DNA of 64,000 nt, taken from the NCBI GenBank assembly GCA_003024175.1, contig MDYQ01000094.1, positions 1-64,000 of the forward strand. Direction: 5' to 3'. This document shows, piece by piece, positions 21,208 to 32,639 of this stretch. Each line of letters begins with the position of its first letter. The stretch's first letter is position 1. Source of the stretch: Planoprotostelium fungivorum. Taxonomy: Eukaryota > Evosea > Variosea > Cavosteliida > Cavosteliaceae. The notes beneath the pieces were generated by a model, which was not told where the DNA came from, searched no databases, and saw only the letters and a list, made by a program, of their open reading frames with translations. The position numbers and the translations under genes were made by a program.

Positions 21208-22971
21208 CTATCTCACCTGCGCAGCTACCCTTGACCTCTCTTGCCCTGGATTCCTCATTCTCTCCGGTTCCGGACTTCTCGTCCTCTCCTTCGTTTTATC
21301 TTTCGGAAGAGAATCCTTCTTCTTTTGTCTCTTCATCATCTCTCTCTCCAGTCTGGCTTCCTCTTCATCTTCCAGTCGTCCCTGTTCTCGTCTGTCCCTC
21401 GTCAAACCCTCTTATCACCCTTGTAACACTCACGACCATTCCTCTTCCTGTTCGATCTCGTCGAATCCTGCCTCCATGTCGTCGCTCTCGTAATCGTAGG
21501 CTGAGATTCTCTGTCTCCTTTCATCTTCTCACTCCACCAGCACAATCTCTCACGCTATTGGGTCTACGCATGATGTTCTGGATCAGTGACGAGATGTGGC
21601 CTCTGCCTCCCTCTTCCTCGTAATCGTCTTCGTATTCATCGTATCTGTCTCTGTTATTCTCTCCTCTCTCCCTCCTCTCACCTCTCTGGTGATGCAGTCT
21701 TCATCTTCTTGCTCTGATGCCCTCTCACCTCCTCCTCTGTTCTCTTTCACTTCGTCTCCTCTCTCTCCTTCTCACCTGGCTGTCGCTTCTTGCTCTCTTC
21801 CATCTTCTGTAATCTCACTTCCTCCTTCTCTCTCCTCATCTATCGATGTCATCATCTCTCTCCACAGAATCTTTCCTTCACCTTCATCTCTACCTCTTGC
21901 TGCTGCAATCTCTCCTGAAGCACCCTCTCTTGTTGTTTGTGATTTAGGGGAAAGAGTGATCCTCCTTTTGCCTTTCCTCTCAACTGAGCCAACTTGGAGG
22001 CAGGCTTCGGTGGTATCTGTCTCTTTCACCTCCTCTCCTCTCCTCTCTCTCACCTTCTTCTCCTCGCTCTTCTCCTTCTTCTCTTTCTTCTCTCCCTCCT
22101 TCTTCTCCTTCTTCTCTTTCGGCTCCCTCTCTCTCCTCTCCTTTACCTCCTTCACCTTGGGCACCTTCACAGTCGCCGTTGGACTCTTCTTCACCGGCCT
22201 CGATGCCTCCACCGGTCTGATGTTGTTGATCGGTTTGTTCATTCTCACTTCTTCTCTCTTCATGGATGATGTGAAGTTCTTGTTCGTCTCAGAACGCTCC
22301 CCTTCTTCTCCTCTTACCTTGGACGGTGTCTTCTGTGTCTCCTTCTTCTCTTCTTTCGGTTCATCGCCGTCGATGATGACCTTCTTTTTGATGACTATGT
22401 TGTCCAGTTTGGCTAATTCTTCGCGTTCTCGTCGCTCCCTCTCTTGATTTCTTCTGACTTGCTGGATGATTCTGTTCATCACGTGTGTTTCTTCGATTCA
22501 TTTTCACCTCTGGTGTGAGGGGAGCTTTCTTTGCCAAGGGTCTGCTGGTTGAAGATGGAGATGATTTGTTCGAGGTACCACCATTGCTGGAACTGGGACT
22601 CTTTCTTTCTCTCTTGACTCCATTGTTTCCATTCTTTTCTCTTGGTGATCTATCTGTTGGACATTAAGACATTAGGTGATGTGATGTGATGAAAAGAGAT
22701 TGAAGGAACACCTCTGCTAGGAGCTGATCTAGGTGCGAGTGAATCGAGGAGACGACTTCCAGCACTCTTCTTCTTCAATTTGCTCAATAGTTCATCGGGT
22801 GCTTTGAAGACCGGATCTATGACAGCTGCAAAGAGATCTGAGCATATAGACCTCAAGCATTGGAGTCTCACGTGTCTGTTGCTTTTTATATCGCTCTATG
22901 GCTCTGGGATCGAATCTCCTCTGGGAGGAGGACTGCTGATCGTCCTCATCCTCATCGGAAGAGAAGACCAT
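21208..22971 (-). CDS. SPT2: SPT2 histone chaperone
   Basis: The protein starts MVFSSDEDEDD and has a middle of 300 or more residues rich in Lys/Glu/Pro. It ends in the SPT2 signature: RYDEYEDDYEEE, SSLIQNIMRR, then AYDYESDDMEAGFDEIEQEE followed, after a GTGAGT...CAG intron, by RQGRLEDEEEARLEREMMKR and a basic tail. The MEAGFD-x-I-x-x-EE block is the conserved H3-H4-binding helix of Spt2. Introns include GTGAGACTCC...TTTGCAG near 22870 and one ending near 22648. Spt2 restores histones behind RNA polymerase II. Length (about 500 residues) fits the family. It is tail to tail with the membrane protein at 20007-20990 and follows the F-box/MSP gene on the same strand. Confidence 0.85.
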
Positions 22972-23124
22972 TCGTGGGATGTAAATCGCTGCCCCTCGAT
23001 GTGATCTCGGTTCAAGAAGTCCAAAATGTTTCCACGAAAATTTATCCCGGTCGGACTGTCCAGCGAACAACCTGCAGGAGGCCGACTCATCTTGAGCAGA
23101 AGAAACGAGTTCACGTACACTTTA

Positions 23125-24946
23125 TCAATACCAATATCCTACATAAACCAGGATTGTCCTTAAGACGAACCACGAGGCCGTCACTTGCATCAGATTTGAA
23201 TACTGGGTGTAGAAATCCTTCATCAGCTCAGTGTTGAAACGTATTGGGTCCTATCACCTCCGTCTTCTCGTAACAGTGGTGTGTCATATTCCATATCCTC
23301 TCCATTCTACCCAACTGCTCCATGCTCTTGTCTGTTACCCGTTCAGTTCATCCTCTTATCTGATCACACGCACCGTGAACCTTCTCTACCGTCTCGACTT
23401 GTACCTCCTCTACCTCCATGCTGGTCACTCCTGCCTACATCGAATGAATCTCCGTTCTTGTGTGAAGATATATTCACCTCATTCGTAATGGTAGATTCGG
23501 TGAGGGTGAAGACTCTTCCTTCCTGGTGTGAAACGACACTCTCCACGACAGTGACACTCTCCTCGTCTTCTTCAGGAAGAGCAGGTAAGGTCCTCGTTCT
23601 CTTTCTCATCCCCGTCTTCTCTTCTCCCTTCTCTGTTCCATCCACGCTCGATCTGTTCCTTATTCACTCTCCATCCACACATACTCGTTTCTATGTACGA
23701 TCCCACACGTGGAAAGATTTGAATGACTCACTTGCTTCTCACCCTCGACTTGGTTTCGATGGTGTTGGGTGAGGTGGAGTCGATTGAGTTTCTCGTTCCT
23801 CTCACCTGCTCTCTCGTCATCTTCCGTTCATTTTGATGGCATCACCTTATCTCTGGTCGTACCGTCTAACGTGCTCGCCTTCGAGGGTGAGGTCTTCTTC
23901 ACGATTCGATTCCTCTCTTCGTTGACCATGTCCATCATTCTGGTCGAACGGTCAGTTCTCGTCGCCGTCGCACCTTCACCTCTTCTTTCCATCTCCTTCT
24001 GTGCTCTTTGGTTTCTCAGTCTGTTTGCTCAGCACCTGTTCCCTTCAGCCATGGTCGACCCCCCTTCTCACCTTCTTGATCTCTGCCTGTCGATCGATGG
24101 CCTTCTTCTCTTTCGGTACTTCCTTGGTGGTCGTCTCTTTCTGTGGTGTCTCCTTCTCTTTCTGTGGGGTGACCTTCTCTCTCTCGGAGATGATCTTGTC
24201 GAGTTTGCGATGAGTAACGGCCAATCTGATTTTCTGCAGTCCCTTCGTGTCACTGTCCATCTGTGGAGACGGTCATCTTCAGGTTTTGTAGATATGGATG
24301 TACCTTGATGGAGCCTGCGGACTCGGGGGAGGAAGGTTTCGTCAATATCATAAACTTGTCCGTGATGGTCGCCGATGGTCGGCTTCCCTCTTCATCTGGC
24401 TGTCGGACCACCTGGATCACATCATGAATTTAATGTTGTCAACATCGTACGACCATCACCTTGATCTCAACGGTTGTATTGGGCGACATGATTCCCTGTG
24501 TGGGCTTCACCCAGTACTTCTTCGCACTCGTTGTCTTCACTTTATAGACCAAACAGTGTTTCTTCGAGGTGTTCTTCAGTTGAATATAGTCGGTCTCGCT
24601 GGAGGAGCATGGGGGTACTGTCGCAGATCAATGATGTCTCCTTGTTTGCAGATGGCTTACTCGGAAATGTGATGGACTCTTGTGTGCATTGGAGAGGCTC
24701 CTTCCATAATTGTTGGAACATCTGATGTGAAGATTGTTTTGGCTTGACTAACACATCGAAATACTCGGGTAGTAGGATATCCCACAGCAGATCAGAATCG
24801 GCAGCTATCGACCACCCTCTACAGACAGAGCGGCAGATGAGGATGTCCTGTAGGGATAGCTGGCTGAGAATGTTCGCCATCACATTGAATGGAAGAGCTG
24901 AAGCATTGGGAGGGACTAAGGCGCGTGCTCTACTCCGGGTAAACAT
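23125..24946 (-). CDS. F-box / MSP (VAP-like) fusion with C-terminal tail anchor
   Basis: Exon 1 (24946-24661) encodes an F-box (LPFNVMANILSQLSLQDILI, CRSVCRGW) and, without a break, the first strand of an MSP domain (LQCTQESITFP). A 43-nt GT-AG intron leads to DYIQLKNTSKKHCLVYKVKT, then SAKKYWVKPTQGIMSPNTTV, then after a 40-nt intron ITDKFMILT. This is a complete MSP/VAP fold with the KT/KVKT-type FFAT-binding face. About 220 charged, disordered and coiled residues follow through further phase-consistent introns (LRKLDKIISEREK type helices). The end is VTASWFVLRTILVYVGYWY and a stop at 23125, a tail anchor as in VAP proteins of the ER. An SCF adaptor held at ER contact sites is my inference. 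The F-box plus MSP combination is unknown to me. Confidence 0.75.
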
Positions 24947-25069
24947 GGTATCCTCTCAACCTCGAGTTGTGGTGTGATATGATCCTGACAACTTTTCCTT
25001 GAAATGAACACAACACCAGCGCTGATCTGATCATGCCAACACACAAAAGAGAGACATACGACCGAACAG

Positions 25070-25538
25070 ATGGAATCCACAGATAACGAATGTGAAAACT
25101 GTGTGGATTGCCAGAAAGCAAGAGAGCAGTATGAATACTTCTGTCAGTATCAAGACTACCTGCAGCAATATCAAACGTACATGTATCAGTGTTTATATCC
25201 TCAATATTCTCAATATCCAGAAGAGGTGAGGTCACTGATGCCCTTTGGAATCTGACGATGCTCAGCCGGTGGTTCAAGAAGGAGAGACAAACGAACAAGT
25301 GGAACAAAAGGGGGAAGAGGAGGAAGAAGAAATAGAATGGGTCCTATCAGATGAAGCCGTAGCGATGTTCGCACGTTCAGAGGCGGCCAGAATACAAAGT
25401 AAGATGCAGAGTTGTGCGCTGTCGATGTGAACAAATTCAGGGAAGAGAGAAGCGAGAGAGGAAAGAGGAAAGACAGAAAATGAAGGACAACGGAGAAGAA
25501 AGAGAGGAAAGAAGAACCCAAAAAACACCAACTCATGA
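25070..25538 (+). CDS. Small acidic/basic nuclear-type protein, unrecognised
   Basis: Three exons join in phase. The first is Tyr/Gln/Cys-rich (CENCVDCQKAREQYEYF). After a GTGAGG...TCAG intron comes an acidic run and EWVLSDEAVAMFARSEAARI. After a GTAAGATG...TTCAG intron the protein ends with a Lys/Arg/Glu-rich tail (KNPKNTNS, stop 25536-25538). It is about 130 residues. The WVLSDEA-x-x-MF-x-RSE helix followed by a basic tail looks like a conserved nuclear motif, but I cannot name the family. It is divergent from the F-box/MSP gene, with about 120 bp between starts. Confidence 0.55.
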
Positions 25539-25739
25539 AGCCGTATCTCTCGAGGAAGGAATGAGAGGTTACAGAAGCAATGATTCACTAATGTACTTTT
25601 TTTCCTTTACGAAGGTTGATGATCCGTTCAATCATTTCACCCTTCAACTCATTTCTTCCCTCTCCCTCCTGCAACATCTCTCAGAGTGTTGAAAAAATTC
25701 ACCCAGCTCTCTTCGGCCGTTTTCATCTGTCCACCAGCG

Positions 25740-26439
25740 TCAGCTCACATCAGACATGAGACGAACGGCTATCACCTGCACCTCTGATGTCTCTCCGATG
25801 ACTGTCAACTCCTGCCTCATTTTCATGCACTTGAATCTCTTCTCCATCTCTCTGGCGAGTGTCGCATCTTCTGAGCTCATGGACCATGATGAGGGTGCAC
25901 AGGGGGTTTGACATCCATAACGAGGCTTGCAGAATAGTTGTAATAAGGAGATGCACAGGAGTTCTGCCGTCTTTGCCGCTGTTGACGTTGGATCGAAATT
26001 GATCTTTGATACGAGGACGCCGGATGTGTGAGGATTACATGCCAAAAGTAGATAACCCGATGGAGGAAGAGGAACGTATCGAATGTCGATGTGAAAATGA
26101 GATGGGATCCTGTTGAATTGAGATGCAATTGCGACACAAATGATTCACTTGGAGCGATTGACCACCGTGGGCTTCTCTATAGGTAATGCATTGAATATGT
26201 GGACAAGCTGCTGCTCTTCGGTCGTAATTGGATGTTCAAGGGTGTTCTTCTGTTCTTCCTGAATTCGACCGCATTCTCCTTTGTGCTCAGGCCACGCTTT
26301 GATCTGGCCTTCTGAACGTGAGACAGACTGATCATAGAACAGTGATTCGAGCCTCACATTCTCTTGAACAATACCGAACTACGTTACATTGCCCACACTT
26401 TTTCTTCGCCTCATTAGAACACACCGAGCAGGTCTTCAT
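25740..26439 (-). CDS. MYND zinc-finger protein
   Basis: The start at 26439 opens directly with the finger: MKTCSVCSNEAKKKCGQC, then VVRYCSRECQ, then WPEHKGECG. All MYND ligands (CxxC, CxxC, YCSxxCQ, H, C) are present when an intron (GTGAGGCTCG...CAGAAG) is removed. A second intron at about 26146 (GTGAATC...AACAG) restores an open frame into the C-terminal part: IPSHFHIDIRYVPLPPSGYL, NFDPTSTAAKTAELLCISLL, and ELTVIGETSEVQVIAVRL. The protein is about 200 residues. MYND fingers bind Pro-rich partners. The C-terminal domain is not recognised and may resemble a small alpha/beta (roadblock-like) fold. It is divergent from the fluoride exporter, with 82 bp between starts. Confidence 0.7.
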
Positions 26440-26521
26440 GGCTTGTTATGTGTATCAAGCTGGAAATTGTGATGAGAGAACTGCAGCGCGGGAAAATCCA
26501 ACTTACAACCCGCCGCTTGAA
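26440..26521. promoter_or_regulatory. Short divergent promoter region
   Basis: Only about 82 bp separate the MYND start (minus) from the FEX start (plus). Both promoters must overlap here or lie in the partner's 5' exon. No TATA-like or other element was recognised. Confidence 0.35.
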
Positions 26522-27776
26522 ATGGGATGTGTCATGACAATGGAAGTATCATACTGTATGATTACTGTAACGAAGCCGGAAGGGGAGGTCAAAAGAAAGA
26601 CAATCAAACCAATACCACCATGGGGACAGATCGCACTTGTATCACTCTTCAGTATCATCGGTGTTCTCACCCGCATCGGTTTAGAGCAGATCTTCTTATT
26701 GGATAAAACTGTGACAAATGTTCCTATCCAGAGGATCGTTCACACAGAGCAACAAAAATCACCAGTCTATTTTGACTTCTGGCCGAACGTCTTGGGCTGT
26801 CTCTTGATGGGATTCATCATCAAGTAAGTCCGGCTGACGTCCAAGGCGCGTGGTGACGGATCAAGACAGGATTTTTGGTTGAAGAAGTCGATTCCATCCG
26901 TTTACGTGGGCTTGACGACTGGTTTGTGTGGTTCGATCACAACGTTCTCCTCTTGGTCTTACGAGGCCACAGTAGTTGTCTTTCGACAAGAGGTGATTCC
27001 ATCCTATTATCATCACCGACAGACGTCCCTACAGTACACCAATTATTTCTTGGTGCTATTGATCGGTTACGCGACTTGTTACGCCACCTTCATCTTGGGC
27101 ACTCATCTCGCCCTTCTGCTGGAAGTCCTCCGACCCAATTTCTATCCTCAACCGAACTCGCCTGGCAGTGAATATCAGATCCACACCGAGAAGATGACAA
27201 TCCACGTCATCCATCTCTCCGCTGTCTTCCTCTTTCTCGGTGCTTACATCACCATCATCGTCCTCATCTGTGTCTATCCAAATCAGTTGGGCGTCACCCA
27301 GTCTGGGGTGATATGGTCCATTTTATTCGCACCATTTGGTGAGCCCTCTCCTCCTCTCGAATGACATCTCATCACACATGCAGGAGCCATCGTGAGATTT
27401 TATTTCTCGCAGTATAACGGAGATTACAAAAACTACCCTCTGGCCACCTATTCGGTCAATATCGTCGGCGTCTGTATCGTGGGGGCACTGTATATCGTAC
27501 GTACAGCTGAAGGACTAACGCCGACGACGTCTGCTCTGATCAGTGGAATTTCCAGTGGATTCTGCGGTAATGTTCACTCCTCATCTCACCTCACATCATC
27601 ATGCAGGTTGTCTGACCACCGTTTCGTCCTTCATCAGTGAGACGTATGGGATGAAGGAGACGACCCATCAGTATCGATATGTTCTATCTACCATCATCAC
27701 GGCACAAGTCATCTTACTGGCGCTATTTGGTATCTATTATCAAGCGGCGCACGTCCCCTTCATCTACATCCCTTGA
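26522..27776 (+). CDS. FEX1: Fluoride exporter, two-domain eukaryotic FEX type
   Basis: Two CrcB/Fluc-type repeats of four helices each are visible. Repeat 1 has FWPNVLGCLLMGF and GLTTGLCGSITTFSSW. Repeat 2 has YSVNIVGVCIVGALY and ISSGFCGCLTTVSSFISE. The GxxG-x-TTFSS/TTVSS loops and the Asn of helix 2 (NVLG, NIVG) are the fluoride-path residues, and both repeats keep them. Introns are at about 26825-26865 (acceptor probably TCAAG), 27340-27384 and 27568-27605. The linker helix is HVIHLSAVFLFLGAYITIIV. FEX is a plasma-membrane channel that lowers cytosolic fluoride. Start choice between 26522 and 26534 is open. Confidence 0.85.
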
Positions 27777-28233
27777 TGAAGAACTTGACGCGATTTTGTA
27801 TAAAGTATTTGAGACTGACGGGCCCAAATTGGTTGGTGTGCAGATCATTCTAAAGGGACGAACAGACTTGTGGACCTAACTCGTCTATGCGTGTGCAAAC
27901 AACATGTTCAGGCTTATCAGCACCCCATTAAAATAAAATTGGACTGTGAATTGAGCGCGACACTTGTCAAAGGTTGTCAAACTCACGGGAGGTAACCATT
28001 GCCCTATCAATTGAGCCGCCGTCTCCATCAATTGAATGGAAAGTGAGCAACAGCCTCGATCTAATAATATCTCACAAAGACGAGACATCGACAGATCCTC
28101 GCGATGGAAACCACGTCAAGCCAAACGCTTACTTGGTTTGTTCCCTTCGTCCCAGGCGGCCGTTGTCGCAGACATGTAACCTGACACTTGCACTTTGAAC
28201 CACAGCACAGCACACAATACAGAGGCAGCGAAG
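27777..28233. other. Intergenic stretch
   Basis: No supportable gene is present between the fluoride exporter and the Cache/HAMP kinase. It holds the 3' flank of FEX and the promoter of the kinase. Short frames on both strands lack coding character. Confidence 0.4.
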
Positions 28234-31200
28234 ATGCACGACTTGAATCTGCACGTACCAGAAGGTGAGGATGAAGTCTGTCACTTCTAACAATTCTACA
28301 GAGTATAAGTCCACCCAGTATGCTCCTGTTACGATGAGCGTTCGGACTAGTCCTTCTCAGCCTGCATCGTATCCCCCTCTGTCTCCTGTGACCAGGACAA
28401 CATCACAACGCTCTTTCAAACAACAACCCGCCCAAACGAAACAAAACAAGCGGGAAGTTTTAGACAAGATTCTCTCTATACCCGTCATCTTCGTAGTGGT
28501 AGTCCTGCTCTTTGTTGTGGCTATAGCTGGGATCTGCATCTCTCTCAGCATTACCTCTCAGAACAGCATCGTATATGATTCTGTAACAAATCTGCAAGAT
28601 GAGATATCCAGAAGATTCTCAGGAGTGTTAAACGGGTCAACCACGTCCATCTCTGCAACTGCCAATTCCAGTGAGTGATAACATCGTCACTTGTCTTCTC
28701 TGACTTGCAATAGTCGGCACCTTTGTGGATAGTCTGATCGTTGTCCCACCAAATGATACGGAGATCATGCTCTATACGTATCCAGTTGTGATGCAGTACC
28801 TGATATCCCAGGCCATATACAACAGTGATGCTTCAGGAATGGGACTCTGGTATAATCATGGGAAGACTTTCGGTGGGCCAACTCTTTCATCCCTGTCTGA
28901 AGAATTGTCTCAGGAGCTGGGCACAGATTCGACGGAACGACCATCTGGGAGTCTTTTCCCATCAACGGGACGTTTACCACACTCATGACTCTCCTTCCAC
29001 CCAACAACTCTTTCGCTCATGTCATCTCCCCAGAGTGAGCCCTCTTCCATCATCTTCACATCTTCCACCATCTCCGTCTGAGAGATCACACAGTCCAAAT
29101 CCGGTGTCTGTGCTCCACGAGGGTCTACCTCCGATGCCTGTGTGTGGACAAGGCTATTGGCTGCCCATTCTGCTCCCACACCAGACCGGTGACTATCTAG
29201 ATGCGGCCACCGTCTTTCTCTTGGATAGCTGCTTCTCCAATCAGACCCTGAGGCGTCGAGTTTACATGTTGGTGGGCTATCAGAGGTGAAAGCTCATCGT
29301 GCATCATCCACATGCTGATGCCGTACAGAGTCATCGACGCCATGATCGAGATCTGTGAAGAGATACCCGGAAAGATATTCATCACAGATCCACAGGGTAA
29401 CATCGTGAGTGAAAGTCACCATGACATCATCTCACTCGACAGGTCGGTTCCTCTTCTGGTGTGGCTCCCTTCATCCTTGGACCCAAGTGAGTCATCTACG
29501 ATACCATCTCTCCAAGTGGTGATTGATCGTTATCCAGAGGACCCATTCAAGTGAAAGCGGAGAACTGCAGTGATGCCACCATCAACGAAGCGTACAAACT
29601 GTACCGCACGGACCCCAAGACATCTCAGACGTCGAGGAACATACGAGGAGTCAATTATTTCATGGTGGCCAGTCCCTTCGTCAGTGGAAATGGAATCAAC
29701 TGGACAATCATTCATCTGGTGGAGAGTGATCCCTTCGAAGGGCCCATCACTGCATACACAAGGTATGTGGACATCACGTTCATCATCATCATACGATGAT
29801 GATCAGGTTGGTGATGATCGTGATGATGATGAACAGGCGATCAGTGATCATCTGTGCAGTGGTAGCCGGTCTAGCGATTCTCATCGCTGTCGGACTCTCT
29901 TTCGTGATCACCAGACCCATCGCCCGTCTGACGAGACACCTACAGAGAGTGAGGAGAAGAGTCATTCATCACCCACTGAACGATACAGGTGGCCAGAATG
30001 GAATTCTACGAAGGGAAAGATCCTTCTACGCCCATTCTCTACGAGGCGAAGAACCTATTCGTCTCTTTCTTGGCACTGAGATCATCCGTTCAAGCCTTCA
30101 CAAAGTTCATTCCTTCCACTCTCATCAAGACGAGAATCGACTACAACGAATTGAACAGTCTGAAAGAGGTAGAAGGGAGATGGATGTGATGACTGACGTG
30201 AACAGATTGGAAGTGGAGCGTTCGGAGTGGTTTACAAGGGAGAGTGGAGGGGAAGAGATGTGGCCGTGAAGATGATCAAGGGAGAGTTCATGGATGATAA
30301 GTCTCTCAGGGTAACACTCGAGCGAAGAATAAGATCTGAAGTCCTCAGGATTTTCTGGGGGAAGTGTCGATTCTGCAGGGATTAGAAACACATCCGAACC
30401 TCGTTCTATTGTGAGACGTCACCCGATATTCGTCCCTGTCATCTGACCGATGTACAGCCTCGCTGCCACATTCCCTCCTCAGCCTCTCACCATGGTGATC
30501 CATCGATCGATTTGAATACATCATGACACGATCTCAGGTGACCGAGTTCTGCGGTGGAGGGAGTTTGTACAGTGAGTCACCACCTCCTATTACCTCTCTG
30601 ACGAGATTCAGATTACGTACGTGAATATCAAGTATCCACTTCGAAGAAGCTTTCTCTTCTGAGGGATATCGGTGAGTCTCAGCCGTCTTCGAATCAACTG
30701 ACTCGAGTACAGCTTTGGGAATGAATCATCTCCACAAACAGAACGTGAGGCATGGAAGAAGAGAAGAAACTGATGGGAGATAGATCGTACACCGAGACCT
30801 CGCACTGAGGAACATCCTTCTCGGATCAGATCTGACGGCCAAAGTGTGTGACTTTGGAATGTCGAGGACCACACAAGAAGAATCAGGAGGAAAGACACAA
30901 TCTACAACTGGCCCGCTCAAGTGAGAACGAATCTCTGACCATCGACTGAGACATTCAGGTGGATGTCCCCCGAATCGATCAGATTCAGAGAGTACAGCGT
31001 GAAGTCAGACGTCTGGTCCTTTGGTGTCACCATGTGCGTGAACGTTTCATCAATCGTCCCGTCCACAACTGACCATTAGAAGATGGGAGCTGATGGAAGT
31101 GTCCGACCCCTATCCTTCCCTCACTGCCATCGAGGTGAATTACAGAATGGATGACATGTAGACTGACTCTGATAGACCGCTTATCAAGTCGTACATAATG

Positions 31201-31437
31201 ATCTGAGACTGCAAGTCCCCACCAGCGCACCTGCGTGGGTACAGAACATGATGAAAGGTGAACTTGTGATTTCATTCCATCTGAATAAGATCAGGTTGCT
31301 GGGAGACAGACCCAGAGGCGAGACCGACCATGAATGACATCTGCAACATTGTACATAATCCGGACATCAATTCTCTGGCAGAGGTTGACAAAGAGAAGGA
31401 GCCTTCTGTGATGGTGGTGACGGTCGAGGAAGTATGA
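28234..31437 (+). CDS. Receptor protein kinase: Cache-like ectodomain, HAMP-like segment, tyrosine-kinase-type domain
   Basis: A short exon ([10 protein letters not shown]) splices to a Ser/Pro/Thr-rich cytosolic lead and membrane helix 1 ([20 protein letters not shown]). The extracellular part of about 350 residues has Cache-type elements: [14 protein letters not shown], and [20 protein letters not shown] followed by IIHLVES. Membrane helix 2 ([20 protein letters not shown]) runs into [15 protein letters not shown], the start motif of HAMP linkers. The kinase has [41 protein letters not shown] and [13 protein letters not shown]-x-RN with P-x-KWM-x-PE is the tyrosine-kinase signature rather than the serine/threonine TKL form. 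The layout mimics bacterial Cache-HAMP sensors with a eukaryotic kinase in place of the histidine kinase. At least ten short introns. Exons between 28900 and 29300 are poorly resolved. Confidence 0.75.
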
Positions 31438-31622
31438 AGGGTGGCTCATGTCTATTATGTTGTATAAAAGTATTCTAATGTCCTGGGTGCATCTATGGTT
31501 GACATCAAATCGTGGTGTTACTACTTCAATTCTTCGAAAGTCATAAAGAGAACACGATGTGTGGTTCTCATTGTTGAGAAGGTCGTTTCTACTTTGTACA
31601 GAAGAAGATGAGCCTTGGATCT

Positions 31623-32550
31623 TTATTCTGATCGCACGACGAAGGCGGTGCTCAACATGCCCATGAGACCGAGGACGAGAGTGTCCACTGCAGAGAAGTA
31701 CAGATGAGTGCCGTCCACTGAGATGAGAGACAGACCGTCTGTGATTCCAAAACCGACACCATAAACTGCGGAGATGAGTGAGATGCTGAGGTACTATCTC
31801 TCACATGTGTACACGAAACACAAGATGAGGCAGTTGAGAGAGTGGCTGTCTTTCAGTTTGTCTGGGACATATTTTCTAGCCTTGACGACACACATGTATA
31901 GCGTAACGAAACCAGCGAGAACGGAAGAGATGTAAAACCTGGGGTGATCAGCGTGAATGTTATTGACGATGAAAGTTGATGAGATCCCATCTACGGCTTA
32001 CGGATAGAAGAGCTGATTGACGAAAGCTGAGAGCACAACGAAGGCTACGGTGATTAAACTGAAGATTGGACCGATAAGACGTACGAAGAGTGAGTGATGT
32101 CCTTGCGAATAATCCAAGAAAGACAGCCTCCATACCAATAGAGGTTGATTGATTGACCAGTTGAGATATCTACACCAGTCTTAATCAAAACGCCCAGGCA
32201 TCGTTTCAGATACAAGATCTGGATCATTACCTCGCATAATACTGGTCTCTACCTCTTCCATCTTTGATATGGCCAAGACCCGAGTACATACAGAGCCCGG
32301 TCATTCCACATAGGAAGGAAAGGAAAGCCAATGTCCTAGCGAATCGAAGTGATTCCAGCCCCTTTTGTTTCCTTCTGGAGAGGAAGATGTATAGACATGT
32401 CAATGAGAACATGGAGCTGCTTCCAAGAATCAGGTATCGATATCCATTGTGTGAAGTGTTCGAGCCGTTTGAGAAAAAGCCAGAGATGATGTCCATCTGA
32501 TGTGATACGTTGCTGTGAAAATTCACCAAGAACCCTTCGTGATAATTCAT
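31623..32550 (-). CDS. Opsin-related seven-helix protein (microbial rhodopsin fold) lacking retinal lysine
   Basis: Four exons. Helices A and B lie in the first (YLILGSSSMFSLTCLYIFL, RTLAFLSFLCGMTGLCMYSG). Helix C spans an intron and reads YYARYLNWSINQPLLVW, aligning with bacteriorhodopsin WARYADWLFTTPLL: Arg82 and Trp86 are kept, Asp85 is Asn, Thr89 is Asn and Asp96 is Arg. Helices D and E follow (LIGPIFSLITVAFVVLSAFV, FYISSVLAGFVTLYMCVV). Helix F is CLILCFVYTFYGVGFGITDG, and helix G is YFSAVDTLVLGLMGML, in which Asp212 is kept and the retinal Lys216 position is Leu. It should not bind retinal covalently, like fungal opsin-related (Hsp30/Yro2-type) proteins. Length, about 255 residues, fits. 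It sits 90 bp upstream of the stop of the giant kinase, on the same strand, which places it downstream of that gene. Confidence 0.75.
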
Positions 32551-32639
32551 TAGAAAATAGAGGGGACCGCGGTCGCTTCATCGGTTCCTCTTCTATAGCA
32601 GAAACATGTTCGATGATGCAAGAGCTGACAACCCATTTA

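Noticed and set aside
30608-31275. Minus frames of 64-96 codons
   Set aside because: They lie opposite kinase exons with clear HRDLA and DFG motifs on the plus strand.
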